This document shows, piece after piece, positions 40,012-52,218 of a stretch of DNA of 64,000 nucleotides; position 1 is the stretch's first letter, and every line of letters starts with the position of its first letter. The DNA comes from Zeus faber (lineage: Eukaryota > Chordata > Actinopteri > Zeiformes > Zeidae), in contig OY482866.1 of NCBI GenBank assembly GCA_960531495.1, positions 10,664,689-10,728,688 on the forward strand, written 5' to 3'. A program made the translations under genes and the position numbers. Below the pieces are notes generated by a model. The model was not told the origin of the DNA. It ran no database searches and worked only from the letters and a program-made list of their open reading frames with translations.

Positions 40012-43000
40012 CTGCCAGGGGGAGAAGGGGGAGAGAGGTTAACAAAGTGGTGAAGGTGAGAAAACACCAGAAACCGATGTACACAGACATATTACGTATA
40101 GAGATATTTTAGCCACTTTGTCTAAAATATGATTATTTACAATGACAAGTAATTTATTTGATTTAAAAAATATATCCAGTATTACCCTCATATCGCTGCC
40201 GCTGATTTCTTTGAGATAAAGCAAGTCATTTTTACGTCATCTCCGAAAAATCTTCTAAAATGACCAGAAAGTTAACCTGAAATCTCATTCAAAATATTCC
40301 CACCATAATTTAGTTTAACATAACCCCCCCTGCACTCAACTTTTCAGTTGGGACATAGACAATGAAGCTGCTTGGAAGGCTATGCAGCACCAGGCTAACC
40401 TTTGAATTCAGTTTTTCCATTCGTGCTGTTGCTGAAAACAAAAACTGATCCCTCCCATAGGATATAACAGCCATGTAAAATCAAAATTGTGTGATTACTT
40501 GGGTTTATAATTCTTGTGTGTGTGTGTTAGAGATGCTGTGTCTCATTTAGGAGGATTTAAATGTATATTTAATACAACACAGAGAATTAATTCTATTATA
40601 TAATTATAGAACCCAGAATCGTGATTGTGGCACCGCCCCTTGCCTGCGCGAGCATCTCGTGTCGATGATGCACATTTTAGTATTTTCAGAGCTTATAGAG
40701 CTTATTGTATGTATGTATGTATGTATGTATGGGAATAACCTCTTGAACTTACATATCTTCCATATTGGCCCCATCGAGGTTATTGGTTACATTTCCGGAA
40801 ATATGTTGAATAAATTATTTATTATCGAGTTATTAACAAAAAGAATACACATTTTAATATTTAAATTCTCAAAGCTAAATCTACTTACAGTTCAGTGTTT
40901 TTCAATAATCACAAGATCTCGTCCCCAGTCACCAGAGAGTACATTATTTTAGTATGAACACATCGGCTTGAATACCAATCTCAGCGGAAAAGTTAGAACA
41001 CTGAGCGTTTTGTGTATTAAGTACGGTTTGTATGAAACAGAGCCCCACTCCTAGCTCCTGTCCGCTTCCCGGTCATTGTTCACACTTCTACAACCATATG
41101 GCAGCACAGATTCAACAAGGACCTCCGAGGTTTCATGAAGTTCATTGTATACTAATTCGACTGGAACAAATTGACGTGTCTTGAGCAGCATCTGCCCCTC
41201 AATACCTTCTGTTACAGCCTAGCAGGGCAGCATCCTCAGGGCTGGGACTCTTAGTGCAAAATCAATGTGGAAAATATGTTGACAATAAAAAGTCCCCATT
41301 TGAGAGCTAGTAAATAGTCATAGCTGCCCCCCGGGGGTTGGCGATTGGAATTTTGCACGATCGCCCAAGCCTTGCAGCAAGCCAATGTCAGGAAGCCAAG
41401 CACGAGAGAAATGCGGGACCTGTTATTTGACCCAGTCAGGAGCGTAATTGCAGTGTTTGGAAAAACTTTGACTGTTCAGGGACGACTTGCTGAATGGCAA
41501 TGTTCCTCAACTGGAAGAAACAGGATTGAGTCAGCAGCTAATACGCTGATCAAAGCTCGTAGCCCCATAAAAGGTACACCAATATTTCTAAGGCTCAACC
41601 TAACACAATAGAATAAGACGAAAAGCGCAGACAGCAGAAATACCCTACCCAGGGGTCGCCTGGTGTCACGTGCAATATAGGTAAAGATCGCCTGCAAATC
41701 CAGCCTGCAGTCATTTGCTGCATGTGTCTTCCTCTCTCCACTGTTCTTGACATTAAAATAAAAAAAACAGCAAAAAAAAAAAAGTTTAAATAAATAAAAA
41801 AGAAACACCCTACTTCACGGAAAAAATCATGCAAATAAAATGGCTTTTTGAGCTCCGTGCGACTTCAAATGGAGCCTTGCCTTCAGAAATATTGAAATCA
41901 TCGCTGTGCCGATTCTTCAGTGTCAAACAAAACACCGGGGTTTTCTCCCTGGTGCCTTCACCTTGCTTGGAGCTTCTCAATGGATCTTATGGGAGACTTG
42001 CAGCAGGTTTGCTGTATACATTATGCTATTTGATTTATTATTTATCAGTTTATAAACCCTAACAGAATATTTTTTTAATATGATGAATAGGAACTATTCT
42101 CTCCAATTTCTCTACATATTTGGCAATATGGCCTTCGGTTTGTAAATGCAGAGTTAATTTTCGGAAAATCTAATAAAAAAAAATAAAAAAGTCACGCTAA
42201 AACATTTTATGGACGGCACAAAGAACTCCATTGCCGTTCACCACATCCTTAAAATTGCTTGTGGCAGAGTTTAATTTAAACACCTCATGGCAGGTTTATC
42301 AATCCAAGTACTTGCAGATTTTTCCTTCAGAAAATCTATAACAATTTCCCTCATCACATTTAAATTTCAGGAAAAACATCAGCAAGCAGTTTTATAAGAC
42401 TGTTATAATAATTCAATAACTCATCGACAAAGAATCAACTTTCACGCAAGGGTTGATCTGAAAATTCCAATCCAGGTTAATGCATTGGTTGATATTTGCA
42501 GGGCGACATTCTATTTCTCCATAATTATAATACAGTTCAAATCCAGCCGTTCTTTTCTGTTTTACAAACTCCATTGTGCGTGCACCCAATTTATGACCTG
42601 TGGCCCAATGGAATGTTTAAAATAACATACACTATAGTTTGAACCACGTCCTTGAATCTTAGAATTGTAAAAAAGTTACGTCTCAATGTTTGCCTTGTGA
42701 AAGATCCAAGGTTATCTCGCAATGACAATGAGTCAATCTGCCGGGAGAAAAACAAAAAACAGACCTGTGTGCTTCAATTCCAAGTAATCTCAAATAATTA
42801 GCTATCTTCCAAGGTTGTATACTATTAAAAAGAAAACAACCTGGATTGTTGTTCACAAAAACACGTCACCCTTACCTCTGAAAGATGTTTCAAAGCTCGG
42901 CTGAAAGGGCAGTGCTGACCTGCAGTTTTCTTGATGAAAATGTATTTTAATAGTAAAAATAGTAAAAAGACATTTAATGTTGATGTATTAATACAGTAGT

Positions 43001-43019
43001 AGAAGTAGTACTAGTCTTG
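40012..43019. other. pc intron upstream of the exon (sense on minus)
   Basis: AT-rich. It contains a (TATG)n patch at 40707-40731, a hAT-like family A fragment at 41321-41374, and an unassigned stretch at 41375-41600 whose plus-strand frame has no recognised family. No other exon was recognised. Confidence 0.5.
41321..41374 (+). mobile_element. hAT-like family A, right-end fragment
   Basis: Only the terminal 50 or so bases are present: the AGCTGCCCCCC block, then GAATTTTGCACGATCGCCCA ending AAGCCT, as in the copy at 2421-2605. Confidence 0.6.
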
Positions 43020-43159
43020 ATTGTTTAGTCACTGTCTAATTGTGTTCAGTCTATAACATATTGTGCATAATCACCGGGTGCGTTGCATTGACATTTCACT
43101 GCATATATGTATAGAGGTTTGTATATGTATGTGACAAATAAACCTCTTGAACCTTGAAT
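43020..43159 (+). mobile_element. L2-like LINE 3' end, 5'-truncated
   Basis: About 140 bases matching the 3' UTRs at 18.0 and 57.7 kb (TGTGTTCAGTCTA, GTTGCATTGACATTTCACTG, GTGACAAATAAACC), ending CTTGAACCTTGAAT. Confidence 0.8.
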
Positions 43160-45042
43160 TTATATCAACAATAATTATGAGGGAAATGAAGGCATAAATA
43201 AGACATTCTGTAATAGTAAGTAATAGTTAAAATCGTTAAATGTTAAATTGGAAAGGAAGGAAAGTTACAAGATAGGTAACCACTATGGACATGCATACCT
43301 GTACATTAATGCTAAATGCTGTCCTATGTACACAATGGCATGAATAGAGGAGGCAATACAAATGTGTACTATTTATTTTTTAACTTGGGCTGTCTGGTGG
43401 TATATTAGTTAAGGTTCCGACTGGACGAGTGAAGCACAGAACCTATGAATGAGCTCTACAGCTCCAGACTAAAATTCCCCATTTTTAAGACACCAAATCA
43501 AATCAGCTCTTGGACACAACCTCATTAAACTCTCAGTGAACTTACTACGGTTGACGCTTAGTAGCTTCAAAGGTTGGGAAGAATCCTTTTTATCTGTGCT
43601 CCAAGTCAAGGCCATGCACATCGTTTATCCATTGATGATTGTGCATAAGTTAAACTTGAGCACGTTCTCAATGCATGGCACAGCCTCACCTTCAGCACAA
43701 TGAAGTGTTCCCCATACACTGATTAATTTGTGGCGGCCTGCAACAATATCATCATTGACCACCACATATTGATGTTCTATTTTTTTTTTTACTATTTAAA
43801 ATGGGTAAAATCGTATTTCATTGTAGAGCTGCGTGCAGCCCCTCTTTGCCCCACTCTCGCTCTCTCTCTCACACAAACACATTGACAGTGGCCAATAGCC
43901 CCTCTTCTCAGTGCACACTCTGACTATGACCCAACTGCGCATGATCATGTTTCGATTCAAACCCGGTACTACTATGGCACCAGTTCCCACCAATCGGTAT
44001 CTACCGGACAAAAGATGAAAATAAAGCCTCACTGGCAAATTCTTCCCTTGCCAAAAAAACAAAAACAGTCAAAACAGGACCCCTGCACCCAGTGTGTCTA
44101 GCAGAGAAAATCTACGTGGGTGAGGTCAGTGGTGAATCGGAATCTATACCTGGCCCAGTCCCCAGGTAGTTAAACTCGTGCCTCAGTGAACATTAAAATC
44201 GAGCCTCAACCCTTTCTACTGAAGGCAGAGCAGGAGACACATTGGCGAGCTGCTCACATTAAATCACAGCGGCCCCGACTGACAAGCTGGCCAAACATTT
44301 GTAGCTTCAATCCCCTAATTGAAGCGTCTGGATTGGAGCGCTGGACCGGGTGCCTCTCCAATCAGGATCACCAACAGAGCCAACCATGAAGCCGGTGGAG
44401 CTGCCGAGCCTTTGGACCACACAGTTTGACAGGCAACAAAGGGGAGAACGCTGAAAAGGGTTGCACGCATCTCCACCCAAAGCAGGAGCTGGCGGCGGCC
44501 GTAACACACGCCTTCACTAAACATTGTCGTTTGGAGCGCGCCGCTTGAAATCCTCTGTGTTCCTCTATATGACACGCCGAAGCACTGAGCGCAGGGTGTT
44601 TATAGCCGGCACATTCTCCGTTGCAGAAACCCCGGGTGGCGGTAGAGAAAGAGCACCGTGTGAAGCAGGAAGTAGTTAACGAAGGAGAGCGCTAGTAGAC
44701 AGCACGCAAACATGGCTTCAGGCACAGCACTTGGGCGAGGAGGAATTGCTGTTCATGGTGGTTGAACCGACAAAAAGCGCAGAAAAGGAGCTGGTCTGCG
44801 CGCCCGTTCCATGCAGAGACAGAAGAGGACAACTTATTGAACCTTTCCTTTGAAGAACAGAGTCACAATGTGTAATTATTCTCCCTCATAGCAAAAAATG
44901 ATAATCGCACATCAATACCAATAAAAACGTTCCCTTTTATTTGTCATCTGAACTTCACAACGACCCTGTTCACTTTCAATAAAATTACCAAACCTGAGTG
45001 AGCTGTTTGCGCATTTTTCATTTCACTTTGTGCTGTGGATCA
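43160..45042. other. Intronic sequence, nothing firm
   Basis: A GC-richer block at about 44210-44830 has no assigned gene. A short ATG frame at about 44711 ends after 17 codons. GGTATC-type motifs near 43970-44000 hint at another hAT-like fragment. Confidence 0.35.
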
Positions 45043-45123
45043 ATGTCGTCCAACACATCAGATATAAAACAGCAAAACACTGATCTCACTGATCCCCCAT
45101 CGCCAAGTCCCAAAATCTCAGAG
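45043..45123 (+). other. Candidate short first coding exon (unproven)
   Basis: ATG at 45043 (context CAATGT) opens exactly 27 codons (MSSNTSDIKQQNTDLTDPPS…, ending ISE) up to a consensus splice donor CAGAG|GTAAGC at 45124. The Ser/Pro/Asp-rich peptide resembles the disordered start of a host protein, but no family was recognised. The frame stays open past the donor to 45297. It could be chance or an exon of a gene on the opposite strand to pc. Confidence 0.22.
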
Positions 45124-45167
45124 GTAAGCGAAGACGCGAAGGTCCCCGCGCGCCATGCACCCCCTGG

Positions 45168-45204
45168 TGACGTCACGCGCGCTTGTGCTTGGGGCAGGTA
45201 TAAA
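45168..45204 (+). promoter_or_regulatory. CRE palindrome plus TATA box (candidate promoter)
   Basis: TGACGTCA at 45168-45175 is a full cAMP-response element/ATF site. TATAAA at 45199-45204 follows 23 bases after it, in a GC- and CpG-rich block. If used, transcription would run rightward from about 45230. No gene is recognised downstream. Confidence 0.3.
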
Positions 45205-46360
45205 CCTAGCTTTCCTCTCGCGCGTGACTCGCCTTCTACTTTTGTTCGAGAGCCAAACAGCAGCGACACTCGTCAATGTCACATTACGGTCACTTAGCCA
45301 ATCAGGTAAAAGAGGTAGGTTGTAAAAGTTTTCACTACCGATAATGTCCGGTTCATACAAAGTGTCAGTTATTTGTTAACATTCATTAATATCACATGTA
45401 AAGTAATTAAGAAAATCGGATCGTAATTAATAAATGGGTCGAGTTCATAAAATAACTCTAAAACAGCCAAGATTATTTTATTTTTTTACAAAAATAATAA
45501 AACAAGAAAACTGCCTTGGATCTATTCATCTGTCATTCCGATCAAGCACTGAAGCCCTAGACAATAATGATATAATTTAACAAAAATGCAAGTACGTTTT
45601 GTGCCCTCTGAGGGAGCAATCAGGGCGCAATTTGCACCCCTTGTCGCCCTCTTCTCCATGCGTAATGAGACATTGGAGAGGAACCGGGCGGTCTGGAGCG
45701 ATCGCGTGTCCCATTAATTGAATGAAACAAAAAAAAAAAAAAAAAAAAAAGCACCATGTGTGACGGGGACACTGTCACTCTTACTTAAATTAAGAATTCA
45801 AAGCCATTTTTTTTTTTTTTTTTAATAAATTCAAACCCCATCATATAATTTCATGCAAATTTAAAAAAATCAAGCTAACCAGTATTTCATGATGCATAGG
45901 CAGCTGTAAAGTTGCAAAGGAATGTCTACTGTCTCATGTGAAACACGTATCAAATGTTTATTAGCCAAGCAAGACGCAGTTACACAAGGTATTAGAAATC
46001 AAGTCTAATGTAGGCCACTGACATGTTTACAGATAAATAAGTGGATCCTCTATGGTTATGGATAAATAAGTAAATAACAGAATATCAACGTTTGTTTTCT
46101 GCAAACTATCTTGATTTAAATAAACTAGTACATGCCTGTTCAAAATCTAAGACGTGTAAGACATTTTACTGTAATGTCACAGTTCAACAAAACGTCAAAT
46201 GGATCAGTCCTGTGATCCACAATGGCGGATGAAACTGCTGGTTAAAGTCATACATAAGGGGACAGACTGTCTTTGTGACTCAGTAGCAGAGCCCTGAAGT
46301 CCCGCGGCCCCCGTATGCTCGCTGTTCATTCAAGGTTCATTATTAAACGCGCGTTGCCTT

Positions 46361-46482
46361 TCTAAATTGCACCAATATCGGCACTGCACGTCCTTGGGTC
46401 CCTAGTAAAACATCCGTCAAGCGTGAAGTAGATGGGAGAACAGTTGTCGGGATAATCAAAGGACATACACATATTCCTTTCA
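46361..46482. repeat. Local diverged duplication, copy 1
   Basis: Shares AATTGCACCAATA, GGCACTGCACGT, CTTGGGTCCC, GATAATC and AGGACATACA in the same order and orientation with 46881-47005, 520 bp away. Confidence 0.8.
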
Positions 46483-46880
46483 GTTCATGCCTGTTCAAAA
46501 AAGCACAATTTAACCAAATGTAAGGCAATAAAAAAATAAGCACGAAATGTGGGAAAAAATAGGCATATTAGAACTTCAGTGGAGGTTCCTTCAGTCAATG
46601 ATTTGGTTGCTCCTCCTCTCGTGCGTGCGTGCGTGACGTTGAAGGTCACGCGCTCGGCTCGCATCTCCAGGGCTTCTTCCGCCCTCGTGTTAGCAATACA
46701 TGCAGCGTTGCTTGCCAGGCGTGCATCTTGCGCTTCACATATTGGATGATGCCACAAATCCCTCGCGCTTAGCGGAATTGGACGATGTCACAAAGAGCCC
46801 GACTCGACCACCCCCGGTTCGTCTGCTGCACAGAGGTGCTTGCTTGTTTGGGCAGGTTTATTGAAAGTTTATTAAGACTA

Positions 46881-47005
46881 CCCGCGTCCCAATTGCACCA
46901 AATACGACACTGCACGTGCTTGGGTCCCCAGCAATCCACCTGCCAAGTGTTACGTAGATCGAATGAACGTTTGTTGTGATAATCGAAGGACATACAGACA
47001 TTCCT
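46881..47005. repeat. Local diverged duplication, copy 2
   Basis: Partner of 46361-46482 (AATTGCACCAAATA, GACACTGCACGTGCTTGGGT, GATAATCGAAGGACATACA). It may be an unrecognised repeat family rather than a local duplication. Confidence 0.8.
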
Positions 47006-48501
47006 TCCCTTATAGTTAGGATAATCTCCTTTGATTTAGGTTGACAGTTTCCATGTATATTATTACATGTTTCAGAAAGTCTGTTTCATGAAAGACCCCC
47101 TAAGGTTTCAGATGAACAAGCTATGCTGTTTATAAAGTACCACTGAATTGCAAGCTAGAATTTACCAGAAAAAACTCTGAAATAGTAAAGAGTAGTTTCC
47201 AAGGTCTGCCCCAATAAGCATGTCTGCCACACAAGTAATGTAGCAGATCAATTGCTAGGGTTGCTGGGATCTTTACGCTCACAGAATTCCCCCCCCCCCC
47301 CCGCCATTCCTTCTTACTTACGCAAACGTGCACGATCAACATAGACACACTTAAGTGCCCTGGAACATGCACCTGCGGCCGTGCATGCACACGGAGCGAC
47401 CACGGCGATTGGAAATCTCGCCATTATCACAGTGGAAGGAAAGTACATTAGACTAATACCCCAACGAGCTTGAAGACACGTGCACACAGTACTGTCCCAC
47501 ATAGACATACACATAAGTGTATGCACATGCCCTATGACCGACCGTGGAGACTGAGTGCTAATTGCATATAATTCAGTCTTTTATCACTCGTTAGAAAGGG
47601 AGAGAAGGGTGGCTGTGTGCCCAGAACACACACATACAGAGAAAAGAAAGAAAGAGAAAAAGTGAGGGGGGGGGGGGGGGCTGGGGACTGTCTCATGCTG
47701 CTGGTACAAAATGCTTGCAATTGATAATGTTGTACTGGTTGCAGCTTTCATTACACAGGAGCAGGAGTTGGGCTTGACGTGCCGAGACAGCTTGTACACA
47801 ACCCTAAGCCCGTCTGGTCTGTAATCCGTTACCTGGAAGACAATAGGCTCGGGAAGGGGACTAACTCAATCAACTCCAAAATACACCATAAACCAGAAAT
47901 GGTCAAAGGCTGGGCTTGGGCTTAGCAACCCTAACCCGTAAAAAACATCCATGCTACAGAAATGTTGATGCAAACCAAAAATTCCCAAGGTCTTGGAAAG
48001 GAAGACTCAGTTCAGTTTCCCAAGCTAAAGAGAAAATGTGACTCACCGCAGCAAAACCCGCTACCTCACACATTTCTAAAATCGCCAGGAGCAGCCAAAT
48101 AAGTTCAAAAAACCTTTCTAGAAGAAAAATTCGATTTTTCCAGGTTTGTGTTCTTTGTGGGTTTTTTTTGGCGTGCATATTTCCTGCTAAATATGATGTA
48201 TTTTCACAATTTTATTAACAGAATTAGCAACCTGCAAGCAACCACATTAAGATGCATTACAGTCTTGACAGGTTAGTACATGGTCTAAAGAAGTGATGTC
48301 AACTTTGGCGATTCATCGTAGAGAAAGTGACATGAAAGAGGTTGACAAAAGGCTAGAGCCGACATTAAATATGGGTTGTTCAACTATTAACATTCCTAGG
48401 CGAAAGGCAGTCAATGGTGCTAAGTACCCCACACAGTCCAGAACCTGAGAGATCTGACACTGCTTTTGTACATTTTCTATTGCTCACATTTATTCTTTCA
48501 G

Positions 48502-49400
48502 GTTCATTATCCATCAGATCCCCTTCAGCTAGGCCCAATGTACTTCTTGACACCTCAAAAGTGTGGCCTTTTTGGTGTCTGCTGTGAGGGAAGGCCACAG
48601 CAAGTCAACTACTTGGGGGATGAAGGAATGTCATCCAGCAAAGGCAGCAACGCTGTGATAAGTTACCTGCACCACTTCTTCCAAGACAGAGGTAGACCTT
48701 CACTGTGTAGTGGACAGAACAAAAAAAAAAATCATGCTGTGGTACTGTGCTTGGCGTATACTGCATAAGCTGCACCATCGCATGGATCTACACTTCCTGA
48801 TAGCAGGCCACACCAAGTTTTCGCCAGACTGGTGCTTTGGACTTGACAAGCAGCGTTTACGAAAGACAAGGACAAACACTCTTGCTGAAATTGCAGCAGT
48901 TGTTCAAAACAGCACTGTAAGGCCAATGAAAATCCCTCAGCTAGCGGAGAAAGAGGATGGCACAGTGCTGGGCACACCTGAGCCCATACTTCAGACCATT
49001 GCCACTGATGAAACAGTACTAGCACTTTCGGTGGGTCGTGCATCACTGTCTTGTGCATAAACCGAAAGTAATAAATCTACAAAGCTTAAACAAATGACAT
49101 AGTGAAACAAATAAATGTATAAATAGAATAGTTGGATTTAGATTCAATTTCATGTCTTCCAGATTTGATGCCAAGGATCCTGGTGTGGTTTGCGGCCAAG
49201 GTGCATTTAGAAGGCGAGGAGACCAGATTGCAGCTGCTCTGTGATGTCCATGCCCTGCCCGCCAGAGACGCACTTCCTGTTATGCCGCCACCTGGACTGG
49301 ACAGAGCTATCTCTTCCACAAGATCAGAGAGTTCTGTGATGACTATGCCGAGGACATCACCTGCCCAGCACCACCAGTCGGGAGAGGCAGCCCTAAAACA
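48502..49400 (+). pseudogene. Spliced pseudogene, DUF7869-like protein
   Basis: Plus-strand coding remnant with introns. A splice acceptor (TTCTTTCAG) precedes the exon at 48502, which reads VHYPSDPLQLGPMYFLTPQK, CGLFGVCCEG and SNAVISYLHHFF. After a poly(A)-run frameshift at 48721-48731 it continues WYCAWR and FLIAGHTKFSPDWCFGLDKQ. A donor at 49031 and acceptor at 49161-49162 bound a 132-bp intron; joining the exons restores the phase (HFR|FDAKDPGVV). The last exon has YLFHKIREFCDDYAEDITCP. The wording CSGQNK… AGHTKFSPDWCFGL recalls a metazoan family that I believe is Pfam DUF7869, many of whose members look transposon-borne. The HCDNCSGQNK motif has lost its DN, and there are at least three frameshifts and a stop. 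It is not functional. The family name is from memory. Confidence 0.65.
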
Positions 49401-49504
49401 GGCTCTCAGGGTGTAGCTGGGGTAGTGTTGGGGCTAGCCCACATAATAACTCCAAGAACTTTGAAGATATTTGGCACATATTACGCACATTTATATATTG
49501 AATG

Positions 49505-50466
49505 ACCTTCTACTCTGGAGCAGTGGAGAGCATCCTGACAGGCAACATTGTTGCCTAGTTTGGGAATTGTACTGCTCAGGATGAAGGGCCCTGCAGAGGG
49601 TGGTGCGTTCAGCCGAACGTACCACTGGAAATACCCTCTCCTCCCTGCAGGACCTATACACCAGGAAGTGTAGTAGCAGAGCCCGCAGGATCATGAAGGA
49701 TCCTCACGACCCCAACAACGGACTGTTCCAGCTGCTGCGGTCGGGCAAGCGGTCCGCAGTCACGTGGCGAGGACAGAGAGACTGAGACAGAGTTTCTTCC
49801 CGCAAGCCATAAAGACTGTCAATGATAAACACACCAGGGGTCCTCACTGAGACACTCACATAGGCCCCACTGCCTTACTGTACTGTATATAGCATACTGT
49901 ACTGCATACTGTATTACTGTACTGGTTACTTCATACTGCACTATATTGTTGTTCTGTTCGGTGTTACTGTATTGCTGTGCCGTCCTGTTGTATACTGGAC
50001 TGTATATTTCCACACACACTACCTCACTTTATTCACATACCACCATAGGTGATGGTAGCTCAGGCGGTAGAGCTGGTGGTCTAGTCATCTAAAGGTTGCT
50101 GGTTCGATCCCAGGCTCCTCCTGCTAGCATGCTGTAGTGTCCTTGAGCAAGACACTTAGCCCCTAATTGCTCCTGATGGCTGTGTCCATCGGTGTTTGAA
50201 CAATTGTAAGTCGCTTTGGATAAAAGCGTCTGCTAAATGACTAAATGTAAATGTAAATGTAAATGTTTACTGCACATATCTGTATATAAATATAGACTAT
50301 CCCATTTCTATTTTGTACCCTCACTCTGTATTACTTTTGAGTTTTATTTTATTCTCTAACTGCATTATGTTTTAGGAATCAGTTTCAGTTAGGTAGAAAT
50401 TAGGTTAGCCATTGTGTTATTTTTTGAACTTATTGTGCATGATCTCCGGGTGCATTTTAATGACAT
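49505..50466 (+). mobile_element. CR1/L2-like LINE 3' part, interrupted by a SINE
   Basis: It contains the ORF2 C-terminus in broken frames (YSGAVESILTG, KALQRVVRSAERTTGNTLSS in pieces, ARRIMKDPHDPNNGLFQLL), then the 3' UTR seen at 17.8 kb. A tRNA-derived SINE (50048-50267) splits the 3' UTR. The LINE stops at about 50466, where RTE-like sequence begins, so its own 3' tail is lost. Confidence 0.8.
50048..50267 (+). mobile_element. tRNA-derived SINE with L2-type tail
   Basis: A polymerase III A box (TAGCTCAGGCGG at 50056-50067) and a B box (GGTTCGATCCC at 50101-50111) sit at tRNA-like spacing. The body contains GTCCTTGAGCAAGACACTTA. The tail GTCGCTTTGGATAAAAGCGT then CTGCTAAATGACTAAATG ends in (AAATGT)n, as in many fish SINEs whose 3' end is shared with L2 LINEs. 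It sits between CACATACCAC and TTTACTGCACAT of the LINE 3' UTR. Clear target duplications were not seen. Confidence 0.88.
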
Positions 50467-51379
50467 TGAAACATGGAATGTCAGGACCATGTATGCAGGA
50501 GGAAAGACAGCAGTAATAGTGGAGGTTATGAGGAGGTACAGAATATCTCTCCTGGGTCTGTGTGAAACCAGATGGCTCCAGTATGGGCAGGTTTGAATGG
50601 CCAAAGGTGAGTCCATTTTGTTCTCGAGGCACCCAGAAGACTCTGCACCACATACAGAGAGGGAGTAGGGTTCTTGCTATCCAACGAAGCCCAGAGGGCA
50701 CTCGTCAGCCTGGAAGCCATCAACTCAAGGATTATCACAGCAAAATTTCAAACTACGCATCGGAAATTAAACCTTCAAATAGTACACTGCTAAGCACCCA
50801 CCAACGACAGTAAATGAAACCAAGGACCACTTCAACAACCAACTACATCACATACTCAAGACCAAGAAGGGAAAGGACATCATGATTGAAATGGGAGACA
50901 TTAACGCGAAGACAGGGGGAAACAACAATGGTTATGAGCTGATTATGGGAAAGCAAGGTTTAGGTACCATGAATGAAAATGGAGAAAGTCTGTGCAGACA
51001 ACTTGTTTATCAGGTGGTCTGGTTTTACCACACAAGGACTCATTAAAGCAACATGGTATTCTGCCAACCACATAATAGAAAATCAGATTGACCACATCAG
51101 CATCAACCTGAAGTTTAGGCACTCACTGCTGGATGTCAGAGTGAAAATGGGAGCTGATGCTGGGTTTGACCATAACAAGGCAAGGACATAGCAAGGACAT
51201 GGCTGAAACTGAAACACATAAATCCCAGAGAAGGAAGAGTCAAATTGAATGTATCGCAATTTCAAAATGTGAACACAGTAGAACTATACCAGGTCACATT
51301 ACATAACCGGCTTCAAGCACTAGAAGACCAAGAAGCAGAAAACCCAAGATCACTGGAGGAGATATGGAAAGGGGTGAAA

Positions 51380-51981
51380 TATGGCTAAACAATTTGGGAA
51401 AACAATCGAATTGCGATTGTTTTTTTTTTAGGTTCCATATCTTCTGTATTATTCACTCAACACAAGCAATAAGTCATTCTATAGTATGACCAAAACAACA
51501 TTGAATACAGTCAAACTGCTCTTTCCTGTAGGCCAAGCCTATGTGTTACAATGAAATTAGATTAATTTATGCATGAATTGATATGAATTACATATCTTTA
51601 ACTATTGAATTGTTAAAAGAAAAACCATCAATCACAGTAGAATATAGACTGATTGATTTAACTTCAAGCCTTGTAATTTTTTGGATTTGAAAATAATATT
51701 TGACAAATATGTAGTGTTTCAGCAGAAATGTATTATTTTTCATAAAATTGTTGTGTGTATACGTCCACATACACGTGTGCTCAGGGCCAACTTAATGCTA
51801 ATTCAGTTTAAAAAACTTGCACACTGCCATTACGCATGGTTTTGTTCCATAAAGAGATGTAAAATAAAAACACACTGTTGTGGCTCGCCGATCGCGAGCA
51901 CCCCAATCGCTGGCACAAGCAATGCTGACATGCATCTTCGGTACTGTCGGAGAGGGAGACGTGGGCATATTGCGCCTCAAA

Positions 51982-52047
<66 letters not shown>

Positions 52048-52094
52048 CATACATATATATATATACATACATATACACATATAAACACACACAC

Positions 52095-52139
<45 letters not shown>

Positions 52140-52218
52140 CGCAGCCTTTGCGATTTGGAAATTGCGTTTTATTAAATTGGGATGTCTGTTTGATTTTCAT
52201 TAATCGTTCACAGCCCTA
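51380..52218. mobile_element. Non-autonomous hAT-like element (family B) inside the RTE
   Basis: Left end TATGGCTAAACAATTTGGGA with AATCGAATTGCGATTG; right end, reversed, TAGGGCTGTGAACGATTAAT with further AATCGC motifs. This is the TAGGGCTG-type terminus of many fish hAT elements. The flanks GGGTGAAA and GTCTGAAG match at 5 of 8, consistent with an old 8-bp duplication. RTE sequence lies on both sides. It contains an (AT)n tract and poly(T). Confidence 0.65.
51995..52136. repeat. (AT)n, (ATAC)n and poly(T) tracts
   Basis: About 25 TA units, then mixed TATACATA sequence, CA units, and about 39 T in a row (52098-52136). Confidence 0.95.

Larger units (their letters stand above)
45205..48501. 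other. Intronic sequence with poly(A)/poly(T) runs and a local duplication
   Basis: It holds A or T runs at 45728-45751 and about 45808-45824, a poly(C) run at 47288-47302, a G run near 47667, and the diverged duplicate pair at 46361-46482 and 46881-47005. No gene recognised. Confidence 0.4.

Noticed and set aside
41345-41611. Possible exon (88-codon frame) next to a hAT fragment
   Set aside because: Part of the frame is hAT terminal sequence, and the rest has no recognised family or splice boundary.
50048-50115. Possible tRNA gene
   Set aside because: The A and B boxes belong to a SINE head. No complete cloverleaf was seen, and an L2-type tail follows.
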